NCBI GenBank assembly: GCA_035222895.1
Contig: JAVYIG010000599.1
Location: forward strand, 1 to 64,000
Direction of reading: 5' to 3'
From: Strongylocentrotus droebachiensis
Lineage: Eukaryota > Echinodermata > Echinoidea > Camarodonta > Strongylocentrotidae
DNA: 64,000 nucleotides
Position numbers and translations under genes: made by a program. Below are positions 25,029 through 39,800 of this stretch, in pieces (position 1 is the first letter of the stretch; each line of letters starts with the position of its first letter). The notes beneath the pieces were generated by a model that worked only from the letters and a program-made list of their open reading frames with translations, made no database searches and was not told the origin of the DNA.

Positions 25029-28000
25029 AATAATAAAAAGGAATAAGTAAATATCATTTGAATATGCAATATATCAAAGCAAATTATATTTGTCCATAGT
25101 GGGGTAGTATAGTGAAGGTGAAAACAAATAAAAGGGCCTTTCAATATTGTCATTGCTTTTATAACAATTAGTACCAAGTTAGCTAGACAGTTTTTGAGAA
25201 ATATTTTTCACTGACCATTGATCTAACCAACTCGAGCTACTGAATATTCAGCAGTGAATGATTTAATGAAATGTATCCAAAGTACACATCAAGTCATCAT
25301 AATTTGTATAAACTATTTGATAGGATGATGTTGTCATGGGAACGCTCACCATCCGAGAGAATCTTCAGTTTTCCGCTGCTCTCCGTCTCCCCAAGACAGT
25401 CGGTAAGAAGGAGAGGGAGGATAGGGTGGACGAAATCCTAGCTGAGCTAGGTCTTTCACACGTCGGTGATAGTAAGGTAGGAATCTAATATTTTTGTAAC
25501 TTCTTTTATTGTTGCTGTTTAACCTATTAACACTTTGCTTGCTTTCTTCACCCCTCTGAACAGTTGCTTGATTGCCATTTGTGCAATTGTGCACAAAAGT
25601 GACAAAACAGTAGGCATGAATGCATGATGAAAGGATTTAAAGTTATGATTATGATATGATTGCAGGGCCCTCACCCTTACAAAAAAGTTGTATAGAATTC
25701 TATAGAACGCTTTATAGAGTTCTATAGAACTCTATAGAACTCTATAACATTCCAGATTCTCTATAGAACTTTTAAGAATTCTCTATAGAAAGCGGTTTCC
25801 TCTATAGAATAAGTTTTCTATAGATTTAAATTTCTATAGAAAAGTTAATTCTCTATAGAATTTTTAAGGTTGTCTATAGAAATCAGTTTCCTCTATAGAA
25901 TTCTATAGAATAAGTTTTCTATAGATTTAAATTTCTATAGAAAAGTTAATTCTCTATAGAATATTTTAGGCTGTCTATAGAAATCAGTTTCCTCTATAGA
26001 ATTCTACAGAATAAGTTTTCTATAGATTGAAATTTCTATAGAAAAGTTAATTCTCTATAGAATTGTTAAGGTTGTCTATAGAAATGAGTTTCCTCTATAG
26101 AATTCTATAGAATAAGTTTTCTATAGATTTAAATTTCTATAGAAAATTTAATATGAAAAATGGCGTCCCCACTTCTCTATAGAATTTTTAAGGATGTCTA
26201 TAGAAATCATTTTTCTCTATAGAATTCTATAGAATAAGTTTCCTATAGATCTAAATTTCTATAGAATTCTATAGAATTTTTTTTCTATATGAAGATATGT
26301 ATCTCATGCATATTCATGATAATTTGCATGTTTTCACAGAAAATGTAATTATCATGATCTGTCAAGCAAATGTGACAATTAACATCAATTTTGTGATTTA
26401 TATTTTCTAAGACAATTATTGACAAATATAATATATATGTACGATTTTTTTAAACATGTAACTTAAGACGTAAAATAGATATATTAATATATGTAATTTA
26501 CTAACCAGTAAAAACGTGTATAATTTTGTATATGTATGTAAGATCTCCGTACTACTTAATTAACAATATATACTCAACTGTATTAAGCTTCAAATGATCT
26601 TTGTGATGGAGCAATTGCAGGAGTCTATATAAATATGGTTTAGTCGGTGGCCAGATGTCATGCAATATTGATTATTGATTGCTGGTCGCTACTGAATAAT
26701 AAACTGGTTTTCAACTGGTAAATAATGGTCTATAGAATTATTTACAAAAAAACTTCTATAGAATTCTATAAAAAATATCTATAGAATTTCTATAGGCCAT
26801 TCTATAGAATGTTTTATAGAGATTCTATAGATGTCCGTTATAGATTTCTATAGAATTTGTATAGAAAAGTGGCCCACTTTTCTATAGAATCTCTATAAAA
26901 CATTTCTATAGAATTGCTATAGAATAAAATGGTCTATAGAATTCTTTATAAAAAAATTCTATAGAATTCTATAAAACAAATTCTATAGAATTTCTAAAGG
27001 CCATTCTATAGAATGTTTTATAGAGATTCTATAGAGGTCCGTTATAGATTTCTATAGAATTCTTATAGAAAAGTGGCCCACTTTTCTATAGAATTTCTAT
27101 AAAACATTTCTATAGAATTGCGTATAGAAATTCTATAGAATTTTTTTTATAGAATTCTATAGAACTTTTTTGTAAGGGCAGGGAGGACAGTATGAATACT
27201 GATGAGGCTACCCTGGGTAAACAAGACATATTATTATTATTAAAGTTAAGTATCATGCAAATTCACATGAAGCACATTAAATGATTAACAAGTTGTGATA
27301 AATTATGAATTGACTTTGATCCAAATAAATTTTCCAAAGCGCATATTTTTGCATAAAGAATTAGAGTGCTGGTAATTGGAAATTCTTTAGAATGAATATT
27401 TGAGTTGCAGGTAGATTGAATTAATATTAATCAACATTTTCACACAAAAAATCTTGATCATAATGTCAATGAAAACTTCAGTACTTGTTTCATTGTTTGA
27501 TTGTTTGAACCTAGCATTCATTTTTCTTGTTAAAGGCAAAGGTTTTTAAGTCTCCTCTCTATTTTGTATGGCTACATCTTAGGTTGGAACAGAGTTCATC
27601 CGAGGTGTGTCAGGAGGAGAGAGGAAGAGAACCAATGTTGGGATGGAGCTCATCACAAAACCAAGTGTTCTGTTCTTAGATGAACCTACGACAGGCTTGG
27701 ATGCCAGCACTGCGAATGCTGTCATGCATCTGTTAGCCAGGTAAGTCTACAAAGCTAAATGATTCTTGTAAGTGTCGGCTTGCATGGTGATGTAGATATA
27801 CAGTAGGCTTGCGGTGCACCATGTGAGACAGAGAGAGAGGATTGAGGAGTCCTGAAAAGGACTGTTTGTTATCTTTCTTAGCTTATAGCTCTAAGGAGAA
27901 CTATAGCGCTTGGAGAGGATGAGTGGCTCCTCAATCCTCTCTTCAGGACTTCTCAGGACTCCTCAATCCTCTCTCTCTCTCTCTTACATGGTGCACCCGC

Positions 28001-31000
28001 AAGCCTACTGTATAAAGCTGAATGACTATATCACTTTTCATTATTTATATACTTGGATGATGAGCTATCATGAAGGAGAAAAAAGACATCTAAGATGTGA
28101 ATACATTCGAAATGCCCCTTTTTTATTAACCCAAAGTGTCTCACAGTCTCAGTCAACCTGTTCGCTATTGAAATATCTCACTCCCATATACATAATACAG
28201 GATCTACCTGGTTCCTGTTTGCAATTGGTTAAGTCTTTCACATTCCTGTGAGAAGACTTCAAAATCTGAAACAGGACAACAGTTATTTAAACTTATTTCC
28301 CAACATTTTCATGGCAAGACAGTGACTCTGTATATTGTTCTCCAGGTAGAATAATAAATTAAAAACCACAACAGATTGACTAAGAGTAATTCATGGATTT
28401 TCAATGACTTGGGTATAGCAAGAATTCACTGTATATGTCTTCAAATTTAAATATGATCTTTCTTATACAGTCTGTCCAAGAGAGGGCGCACCATCATCTT
28501 CTCAATCCATCAGCCTCGCTACTCCATCTTCCGTCTCTTTGACAAGATGCACCTGTTGGGACAAGGGCGGACGATCTACCATGGCCCCGCCCAAGAAGCT
28601 TTGGAATACTTTTCATCTATTGGTAAGTTTAGGGTTTTCTTTCCCTCCCTCCTCCGCTCCCCCCCCCCCCCCCCCCCCTTCTCCCTCCCTTTCTCCCTCC
28701 CTTTCTTCCTCCCTCTCTCCCTTCCTCCCTACCTCCCTCCCTTCCTTCCTTCCTCCCTCCCTCCCTTTCTCCCTCCCTCCCTCCCTCCCTCCCTTTCTCC
28801 CTCCCTCCCTTTCTCCCTCCCCCCTTTCTCCCTCCCTCCTTCCTCCCTTCCTCCCTCCCTCCCTCCCTCCCTCCCATTCTCCCTCTCTTCCTCCCATTCT
28901 CCCTCCCTCCCCTCTCATTTTACATAAAGTTGAAAAGTCCATTCCAAATAATTAAGATTTATAACAAGCTAATATCAACAGGCAAGATGGGGGTGCCAGG
29001 TAAAAATGTCAGAGGAAAAAATGTCAGAGGTAAAAATGTCAGAGGTAAAAATGTCAGAGGAAAAAATGTCAGAGGAAAAAATGTCAGAGGTAAACATGTC
29101 AGAGGTAAAAATGTCAGAGGTAAAAATGTCAGAGGAAAAAATGTCAGAGGAAAAAATGTCAGAGGTAAAAATGTCAGAGGAAAAAATGTCAGAGGAAAAA
29201 ATGTCAGAGGAAAAAATGTCAGAGGTAAAAATGTCAGATGAAAAAATGTCAGAGGTAAAAATGTCAGAGGTAAAAATGTCAGAGGTAAAAATGTCAGAGG
29301 TAAAAATGTCAGAGGTAAAAATGTCAGAGGTAAAAATGTCAGAGGTAAAAATGTCAGAGGTAAAAATGTTAGAGGTACAAGCAAAAAAAATGAGTGCCGT
29401 CATAATATCTCAGCACATTTATCACACAGAATGTCGAGACGTACAGCTACTGCATGGGCTAGTCTATTATATTCCTTTCTTCCATAATGTATACTTTATA
29501 AATGGCTGTGTGTTGTATTTCGTACATGTCCTGAGGATAATACAATGTGGAAAATAGATTTTGATTTTTTGTTTTGTTTTTGTGATCAGGCTTGCATATA
29601 TTTATATGTATGAATGTCTAACATTTTTTGATATTTTGAATTGGTTGATGTGTTAATGTTTGTTAAACGGACCGGTTTGGCCGGTGGCAGCCTACAACCT
29701 AGCCCGTCAACAAAGTCCAAACGAAGAAATGAAAGTTCTCGACAAAAGTCAAGTGTTCAGTACAAATAATGACATATAATCACAAGGAATCACGAAAAGT
29801 TACATATATAGGCTGGGCGCCCCGAACTCTGCTAAAGCTTTAGCACCTCATGGCGGCAAAGGAAGTGGAGTAAGAATGAGAAAAAACAAGAAGTCGCCCG
29901 AAAAGTGAAAACTCGCTCCGAAAACTAAAAACTCGCTCCAAAAAGTAAAAGACCGTCTCGATTCAGAAGCTCATCCCCATTTTAAACCCTCCGACACGTG
30001 TGACCCCTTATAAGGACGTGTCACTACGACGCGCATTGCGTCAAAATAATCCCCGGCACCATACACACCCATGTCGAAAGGAACTTTATTAATTTTGCGA
30101 ACTTTTTTGCTTTCCGGCAATACTCATCGGCCTCGTAACTTACATAACTCTCACATTTGTGCTCTTTCGATCTTTAACTCTTTCAGTCGACATCTTTATT
30201 AAATCCGAAGAACGCAAATGGGCCGGTAATATAACAAACCTGGAGGCAATTATTTGAATGATAATCGGAGCATGCATTACGAACTCGCACATAAACATTC
30301 TGAACTATGGCACAACAGTCCTATAGTAACGATGAACCTTAACAACAAGCTATCCCCCCCCTCCCTCAAAAAAAGAAAGTTGTTTACTCCATTAACAATT
30401 CCGTTGAATATAACCAATGTACACCCCTCTTTCTCACAAGAAAGTGGAATTGTCGGAAATATGCATTTATTGGAAATTAGATATAATAGTAGTCATTGCC
30501 TGCCTGCTCTGCCTAGGCATTGACCACTGTTCGGAAGGATATATAAAGCAAGCATATATATAAGAGGAAGGGGGAGAGCAGCCGGGTCACCTTGCCCCAG
30601 AAAAACACTCCCTCCCCCCCCCCGTCTTCCTTTGGCAAAAATCGGGCAAAAAGTCACAATTTGGGGCCGAAAGGTAAATAAATTTAAACTGGGAAAGTGG
30701 AAAATAAAGCAGCGGTGAAATAACGACTGCAGAATATCCCTCGCTGTTCTTTTTCGATAAGCCTAATATATAACCCGGGTGTAACCATAACAAACTTGCC
30801 ACATGATTTTGTTTTTATTTTATACCTCTATAATACCTCTAACATTAATACCTCTGACATTTTTACCTCTGACATTTTTACCTCGGACATTTTTACCTCG
30901 GACATTTTTACCTCTGACATTTTTACCTCTGACATTTTTACCTCTGACATTTTTACCTCTGACATTTTTACCTCTGACATTTTTTCCTCTGACATTTTTA

Positions 31001-34000
31001 CCTCTGACATTTTTTCCTCTGACATTTTTTCCTCTGACATTTTTTCCTCTGACATTTTTACCTCTGACATTTTTTCGTCTGACATTTTTTCCTCTGACAT
31101 TTTTACCTCTGACATTTTTACCTCTGACATTTTTACCTCTGACATTTTTTCCTCTGACATTTTTACACAGAGCCAAGATGGGCACTGCGAATGCAGTTCT
31201 ACAGCTGACTTGTGTGAGCATTCCTGATATTGCTGAGAATACATTTTTCATAAAGTGAATGTATTCTCAGCTTTTGATATTATATTCCCACTGCTAATGT
31301 GAATCGATGCATTCCTCACTGCACACATGTGTATCCATTTGTTGATTGGGTGAATGCATTCTCCACTGCTTATTTGGTGAATGCATTCTTGAGTGCCTAT
31401 TTGATTGCATTTTTGACTGTTCATTTGAATACATACAATCCCATACAGTTATAATGAATGCATGCTTTAGTTCACTGTTAACTTGTATGTGATCTTCTCT
31501 ATTAATATATTGTACCCGCAAAACCTACTGTATAATATATTGTAACTTCTTAATTGAATAAACATTTTATCATTGCTGATGAGGAGTGGTTTCCCACTGC
31601 TATAATGTGAATGCATTCTCAATTTTTTTACTTTTTTGTTGTTGGATGTAATCTTCCTTGTTTATGTGAATACATTATTCCCAGAAGCTAAAATCAATAC
31701 ACGCTCCATTATTTCTGAATTGAATTCTGATATGAATGCTCACTTGAATGTAACTTGATTGCTAACTTGATTTTTTTTTGTAACCTGAATGCATTCCCTA
31801 CAGTCAATTTTAAACATGTTCCCCTGCTCATAAAGATACAAGATTATGAACATATGATTTACAATCAATACCTATACTATACTAGTGTTTGCCTACATGT
31901 TGGACAGGATGTACTTTGTATTTTGATAACTTTCTAACTCATTTTAAACTAATTTGTTATCATTTTGTTCTTCAGGTTTTGAGTGTGAAGAACACAACAA
32001 TCCACCAGACTTCTTCTTGGATGTCATCCTGGGACAGTCTGATCTGAAATCACCGGAGAAAGATCAAGGTGGGTGGAGCATGAGTCACAACTACCTGTAT
32101 GTAACAGACATACAGGCCTTGCTGTCATTTATTCTATCCTTTGATAAGAATAATAATGGAGAACATTTATTAAAGGGAAAGTCCACCCCAGGATTTTTGT
32201 TAGCTGACGATATAGACCTAATAATACCATGAAGAATGATACAAGTCTCATTAAAATCCATGATCACATAACGAAGATATATTGACTTTTTTATCGAAAA
32301 TCAGCCGCCCCCCAAATGCAAATGCGTTACATGGGCAAAAAACGATCGAAATTGTGACGTATGTTGCGAGCTGCCTTCTTATTTCGCAGACATTCACTTT
32401 CGCTCGCGGTACACTGTTATCGCACTGACACGACGAATCATGAATGAAAGTGAAAGCGAAAGTGAATGTCTCCGAAATAAGAAGGCAGCTCGCAACATAC
32501 GTCACAATCGTTTCATGCCCATGTAACGCATTTGCATTTGGGGGGCGGCTGATTTTCGATAAAAAAGTCGATATATCTTCGTTATGTGATCATGGATTTT
32601 AATGAGACTTGTATCATTCTTCATGGTATTATTAGGTCTATATCGTCAGCTAAAGAAAATCCTGGGGTGGACTATCCCTTTAAGCGCATAATAAATTGAA
32701 AATTTCTCTACGCGTTATACAATCATGACAAATTTGAATATTTATATATATATACAACATAATAAATAACAAAGTAGATACCGTAAATCTCTGTGTATAA
32801 GACACACTTTTTTGCCACCGAAAAAAATTCAAAGTCAGGGGTGCGTCTTATACATAGGTTTTTCTTCTTGGCCCCAAAATAGGGGTGCGTCTTATACACA
32901 GAGTTTTATGGTAAGCAAATAACAAAACATATTTATGGGAAAGTCAGTCAATTAACCTATAATTACACCTCAGTAAAACTATTTGACATGACATATTACA
33001 AATTCGACAAACAGACCTCCATATGAAGCACCAACTAACCTCCTAACCAACCGAACCAATCTCCTAACCAGCAAAAGGACAAAGCAGCTCTAGGAAACCC
33101 TCAAAAAACAAATAAGTTCTCAGGGCTCTCCCAAAGCCGTCAGTGCTCTCGACAACTCAAAGCTGGTCAGGCAGTTGGTTCCACAAGACAGGTGCTGCTG
33201 TTGAAAAAGCATGAGACCCATATGTTTGGGTTGATGTGGTAGGGGCAGTAAGAAGAAATAATATAAAAAAGTGTGTCCGGGATTTGTGAATCATTACCTT
33301 GTGACACAACATATTGATACTAATCTCACTCTCTCTAAGTGCCATATCGTTTGACTTTGGCGATCATGCTGTTCCACAGCCCTCGGCTCCTAGCCTTCTG
33401 TATTAGTACCACTCCCAGTTCTTTCACTCCTCTCTCTTCCAACAATTTATGCAGACTGTCCATCCAAAGTATCCTCCTTCTTCCCCTACTCCTTCTTCCC
33501 ACAATTTTCCCTGTCAAAGCAAGATTCTTTACGTGTAATGTGACCCATGAACTTCAACTGCCTAATCAACATCTCACGTATCATTTTCCTTTGCACTCCA
33601 GCTGGTGTAAGAACTTCCTCATTACTAACTTTGTCAGTCCAGGGGATTTTCATCATTCTTTTTAAAAACCACATTTCACAACTTTCCAAACGCTTTTTTA
33701 GTATCAGAGGCTAAAGTCCATGTTTCACTACCATACATAAGTACTGGGTAGATGTAACAATTCAATACTCTTATTCTGGTCCTCATACTCATTGTTCGAT
33801 TTGTCAGAATTTTGCCTAACTTTGAAAATGCAGATTTAGCGAGAGCTATCCTTCTCTTGATCTCTGTCTCACATCTGACATCCTTGGTGATCATGCTGCC
33901 GAGGTAGTTAAATGAGGAGACTTGTTTAATAATCTGTTCTTTCAGTTTCAAGTTACATTTTGGACTGCTCTTCTTGGAGACCACCAGGCACTTTGTCTTG

Positions 34001-36833
34001 GTATAGTTGATCTTTAGTCCCATTCTCTCACTTTCTTTTACAACTACATTCAGGAGTCTCTGGAGATCTTTCTCTGATTCAGAAAATAAAACAGTGTCAT
34101 CAGCATATCTAATATTTGTGATTGAATGGCCACCCACTTGTATCCCATTTTCATCCTCCAATTCTCTTAGAATTATTTCACTATACATATTGAACATATC
34201 CAATATTCAAGATGTTCAATTCTCTCCTCAGAAGATGTAGAGAGTGGTGTGGCAGCTATAGAGAATGGAGAGAAGAGCAAAGTGAACCTAGCAGATTGCT
34301 ACGAGAAGTCTCACTACAACAAGACAATGAGAGAGGCTACAGAGAGCATCTACACCCAGTACCGCAACGACGAAGAACCGAGCATCGTTTCCATCAACTA
34401 CCCGACATCCTTCTTTTCACAGGTAGCTCATCAAGCAGTTACTTTACTTTTTTCAAAGCTTTGCTTTAAACTTGATGTCCATATATTAGAGAAAGGCTAG
34501 CCTCAATATGTTTACATTGTTAATTTGTTCATTTCTAAAGTTATTTGATAGCATGGTTAAAAACAAAATGCGTTAATCAGCCATAAAGTAGTTATATTAT
34601 AGTATAATCTATCGCTCTTTCTGCTAATTTGGAAAGTGTAGAGAATTGTAGAACTTGGATTACTATACAGATGCTTTGGGTACATACAAGTATTGAAGTT
34701 CTCTACATTGCGGTGCCTTTGCACACATGTTATGTAATGCTATTTGTCTCACAGTAAACATTTGCTTTAGCAGTTGCTAATTTTTTCAAATTTGCCACAG
34801 TCTTCTAATATTGTACGTAATATCTCTTTTTTATTTCTAGTTGTACCATGTTTCCCATCGAGCAGTATTGAACATCCTCAGAAATCCATTCCTAACCGTT
34901 ATTCAGGTAGGTTAAAGCTCTTGCTTGAAATCTCATTCAAATTTCTATCGGCATATACTTTTACTTGAGGTGGTGTGGCGCAATCGGATCATCGACCGAC
35001 TCTAATGGCTTTGGTCATGCATGTATGTTTGAGTCCCGGGGGGTGTTTCACTAATAGGCTATTATTATTATTTTAACTCTAAGTTGGACTTGAAATTTAT
35101 GGAAATCCATTTGTATCCTTAAAATAAAATATATTCAAATTAAAAAAAAATCAAGTATTTTAGACTTTTTATTAATTACACATCAAGAACATGAAATCTC
35201 CTTGGTAAATAGAAAATGATTTGAATCAACATTTTATGCCTTTTAAAATAACTTTTATAAATTATTTCAAAGATGCTATCGGCTTTCCATAACTTTTAAG
35301 TCCAACTTAGAGATAAGTTCAACTTAGGATCTTTGTGAAACACCCCCCTGTTCTCAGCAGACAAAAATGCAAAAATGATTGTCACCGCATTGTGTGTGTA
35401 AGTGCACCCCTCCCCTCTGTACCCGATGCAGGATTCACGGGAAAACACTCCATTCCTTGGGACAGTATGTCACCGGGGGGTCCTGTGTGGAAGAGAGTCG
35501 GCCACGCCCTATGCATATTGATATGCTACACTTCTCACAAAGAGTAGGCTGTACACCCTGTGTTTAGTGTGCCTGCAATACAAAACTGATACTCTACATA
35601 TACATGTATCATTTTCAGAATAGGCTGCATAACCTTTTGAAGATTACAAGTAGAAGAAGGAGAAGTAGGAAAGATATTCTTATCTTGCATTGATTATTAT
35701 ACAGTGCGTCCCAGAAAAAACGAAACCGAGAAGTATCGATGTTCTATCATAACTTAATCACAACTATAATTAATGAATGATACATATTTGGAAAGCTTAG
35801 AGTCTCCTCTTTCATGTGATGCTACTCAGAGGATGCATATTTCACGCATGAGTGATTAAAAGCAATTTGAAGGAAGGAAACCAAAAAGACATTTGGCGGG
35901 CGGTATTTGAATTTCGAAGAAAATTTCACATTTCTAGAAAGTTGAGTTTCTGCCCTTTCATATGACACCTCAATCAGGAAAAATGAGCGAGGAATGACAG
36001 AGTTCTGTTTGTTTGAAGTAGTGCTTGCATTTCCATAATTTTACTAAACGAATTCGTTTTCACTGGCTGCCTGCCGTATCAATAAACGAAATTAACAAAA
36101 GACTTAACTCCGTTTCGTTGACAATCAGCCGTAGACGAGAGTCTTCATGCATGGCTGATTGTCAACGAAACGGAGTTAAGTCTTTTGTCAAATCTGCTTT
36201 TTGCTACGACAGGCACCCAGTGAAAACGAATTCGTTTGTTAAAATTATGAAAATGTAAGAGCTACTTTAAACAAACAGAACTTTGTTATTCCTCGCTCAT
36301 TTTTCCTGATTGAGGTGTCATATGAAAGGGCAGAAACTCAACTTTCTGGAAATGTGAATTTTTCTTCAAAATTCAAATACCGCCCGCCAAATGTCTTTTT
36401 GGTTTCCTTCCTTCAAATTGCTTTTAATCACTCATGCGTGAAATATGCATCATATGAGTAGCATCAACTGAAAGAGGAGACTCTAAGCTTTCCAAATATG
36501 TATCATTCATTAATTTTTTATGGTTGTGATTAAGTTATGATAAAACATCGATACTTCTCGGTTTCGTTTTTTCTGGGACGCACTGTATAGTGTGCAATGT
36601 ATATCTCATGGAGTATAATTTATATTACATGTTACTCTTTTTCTCCATTTTGACTTTTTTATACTTGTTGAATTCCTTACTCAATCTTTCTCTATTCCTG
36701 TTTTATTTCCATTTTTTGCATGTCCATCCCAATTTCCCACCCACCCTCACAACTTCTCTCTCTCTCTCTCTCTCCCATACTTTCTCTTTCCCCTCACTTT
36801 CTTTCTCATTCTCCTCCCTCTCTCCCCCTCCCC

Positions 36834-36864
<31 letters not shown>

Positions 36865-39800
36865 CCCTCCCCTCTCTCTCTCTCTCTCTCTCTGATTTTA
36901 CCTGTGTAAGGTGCAAAATCGACTTGAATTCAAGTGTTTTACTGACAAGCAATTCTTCCTTCTTTATGATCCATACAGAACGCGACTGTCATATTATTCT
37001 CTGTTGTTATCGGCGGCATCTACTTTCAGCTCGACACATCTATCTCCTCAGGATACCAGAACAGGTAAATCATTTCACTTGTTTATTTACTTAATTGAAT
37101 AATAATAATAATGATAATATCTAGCTTTTATATAGCGCTTAATACAAATGTCTCTATTAAAGCGCTTTACAAATATACTATTACCCCGGTCATTGGATTC
37201 AGTGCTTGCCCGCACACACTTAATGTGTGCACAATCTCCACTCCCTGGGGAGCATTCCAGCCAGGCGTTACTTGACGCTCAAAAACTGAAGCATGGGCTA
37301 TCCCACCGCTGCCACCGTTCTAATGGTGAATGAACATCAGGACCCTGTTTCACAAAACTTGTCATCAATAACAAGTTACAAGCTACTGTTATAAGCTACT
37401 GAAATCATGGCATCTGATTGGCTGAAAGCAAATTTGTCATAGAAATTCAGCAGTTGTTATAGATAACAAGTTTTATGAAACAGGCCCCAGGTCCCCATTT
37501 CACAAAACTTGTCATCAGTGACAAAGGACAGTTTTTGTTATAAGATACTGAAATCCTTGCTTCTGATTGGTTATCAGCAGATTTGGCACTGAATTTTGTC
37601 ATTTGTCATTGAAAAAAGGCTTTGTGAAATGGGTCCCAGTACATATCAACACATCGGTTACCAAATTCCTTTATTCCACACATATGCTGGATAGGTAATA
37701 TTAATAAAAGTAATACAGTCAAACCTGTTTTTAGCGACCACCTGTATAGAAAGACCACCTGTTTACAAAGACCACAGTTTTTATTTCCTTGAAAATAGTT
37801 TCACATAGAAAGACCACATGCCTATAAAGACCACTTTTTTGTCTCCCTTGTTGTGGTCTTTATAGACAGGTTTTACTGTAGTCTGGATTAATGTAGCGCA
37901 TTTTTCAAACAATCTCATCCTATATCTTGAACAGACTTTTTTTAACATCACCATTGGTATAGCAAGTCCCTTGTGATCCAAAAAGCAATACATTTTTTTG
38001 TACTCTTACAATGTTTGATAACATTTCATGGTAATAGAAACTGTCATATCTTTGAACCGAATGGCCCAAATTCACAAAGGAGATTTGTCGACAAACCTAG
38101 TATATGTACGTCATATGACGCATTTTGACGCGTATTCTACAAACCTAGGTCTGTAAATACAAACCTAGGTTTGTAAAAACGCGTAAAAACGTGTCATATG
38201 ACGTACATAAACCTAGGTTTGTTGACAAACCTCCTTTGTGAATTCGGGCCAGAATGTTTGATCTTTGTATCTATTTGTAAAGAGATGACTGAATAAAATG
38301 GAAACACCTTTTTTGTCTTTGTTATCTTAGAATCGGTGCCTTCTTCTTCCTCATCATGCAAATGGTATTTGGTAACTTGAGTGCTGTGGAGCTTTTCATC
38401 AGGGAAAGAGTTATATTTATGTAAGTCACTTGATTATTTTTCTTTTCTTTAGCCCACATCAGTTAAAATCCTCCATGATAATGTACACTGTTGTGCATAG
38501 CCGGGTAATGTTGGAGCGCCTTGAGGACCTTGCAAGGTCGATACGTGCTCTATATAAGAATCCAATATTATTATTATATGTCTTTACCTCTTTTCATGAA
38601 ATGATTACGATTTATTTGCGATAGATAAAGTTTATATATTCTCATCTATAGAGTTATATATAGATATTGATCAATTAAGGTCAGAAAAGATGTAAACTTT
38701 TCTTTACTGAATAAATTATATTGTCACAACCATTTCATAAAAAGAGATTAAGAAACATTATTCCAACATAATGGGTAACACTGTTTGTAAAACCTGAAGA
38801 TGATAATATTTAATTACTTTATGAATTAGTGACATTCTAAAGATGAAATAGTGTTATTAGTCGTTGTATTTTGCATTCTACAATTATTTTTTTGTCCACA
38901 TGCATTAAGAGATTATTTTATTTTTTTGTCCAAGTATCTGACCAACTGTCCGAATGACTTGTCTCGACAAATGAAAGTCCAATTTTATATTTAGAAAAAA
39001 AAACTTTGGAATTGTCCTAAAATGTCTTACTTAAGTTTTCTTGTAATACTAAATACATAATAGATTATGATACAGCTATGTATCTAATAATTATTTGCTG
39101 TTCTTTAGATAGAAAGAAATTATTGTGAACCAACAAAATGTTTTAATTCAACTGTAGGCACTCAGAGCTCATTATTTCCACTTCATTTACCTTAGGTTTC
39201 TGCTTATATCATTTGCTTTCAGTTTTCCAAGCCATTGCGTGTATGTTTTTAATAAAATATTGTTGATTTATGGTTGTATTGCAGTCATGAATCGGCAAGT
39301 GGTTTCTACCGAGTCTCGGTGTACTTCGTTGCGAAGGTCTTTTGTGATCTACTTCCGCTGAGAGTGATACCAACAATCCTTTATGTCGTTGTCACGTATT
39401 GGATGATTGGTAAGTACTTGATATGGTCTAGTGGACATCACATAGTGTATGGTTAAAATCTTTCCTATGGCACTAATGTCCTTTGCTAGGACATTAATCT
39501 TCATTTGCCACTCTACACCGAGACGAAGTGAATGAGTAGGAACATAATTTGTGCTAGGAAATTCCTTATTTTGAATAATAACAAGTAATATGTATGCAAT
39601 ATTTGGGGGGTACAAAAGAGCTGCCCACAAAAATAGCATGTCTATGTACTCACTGATCCTTGTGGCATAATACTGCTTTCTAACTGGATTCTATCGGAGT
39701 CACTCCGATGAAAATACCTATTGAATTTTCCTTATGTAAACAAAGGTGAAACCGCAGTTTTCCCCATGTCGTTTTCTAACTGCCAGTGAAATTCACTCGC

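Noticed and set aside
25346-25594. Reverse-strand frame of 82 codons
   Set aside because: Shadow of gene A exon 5.
28539-28955. Pro/Ser/Leu-rich and Gly/Arg/Glu-rich frames beyond exon 7
   Set aside because: The start is true exon 7 read out of frame, the rest is CCCT repeat; a strong donor lies at 28623.
28930-29557. Long overlapping open frames of MSEVK, VRGKN and LTFLP repeats, also at 30796-31258
   Set aside because: All come from a 15-bp tandem repeat whose length is a multiple of three. They lack start context and any non-repeat domain, and lie in an intron within a foldback element.
28999-31167. CRISPR-like array
   Set aside because: The 15-bp units are directly adjacent without unique spacers, and the DNA is from an animal nuclear genome.
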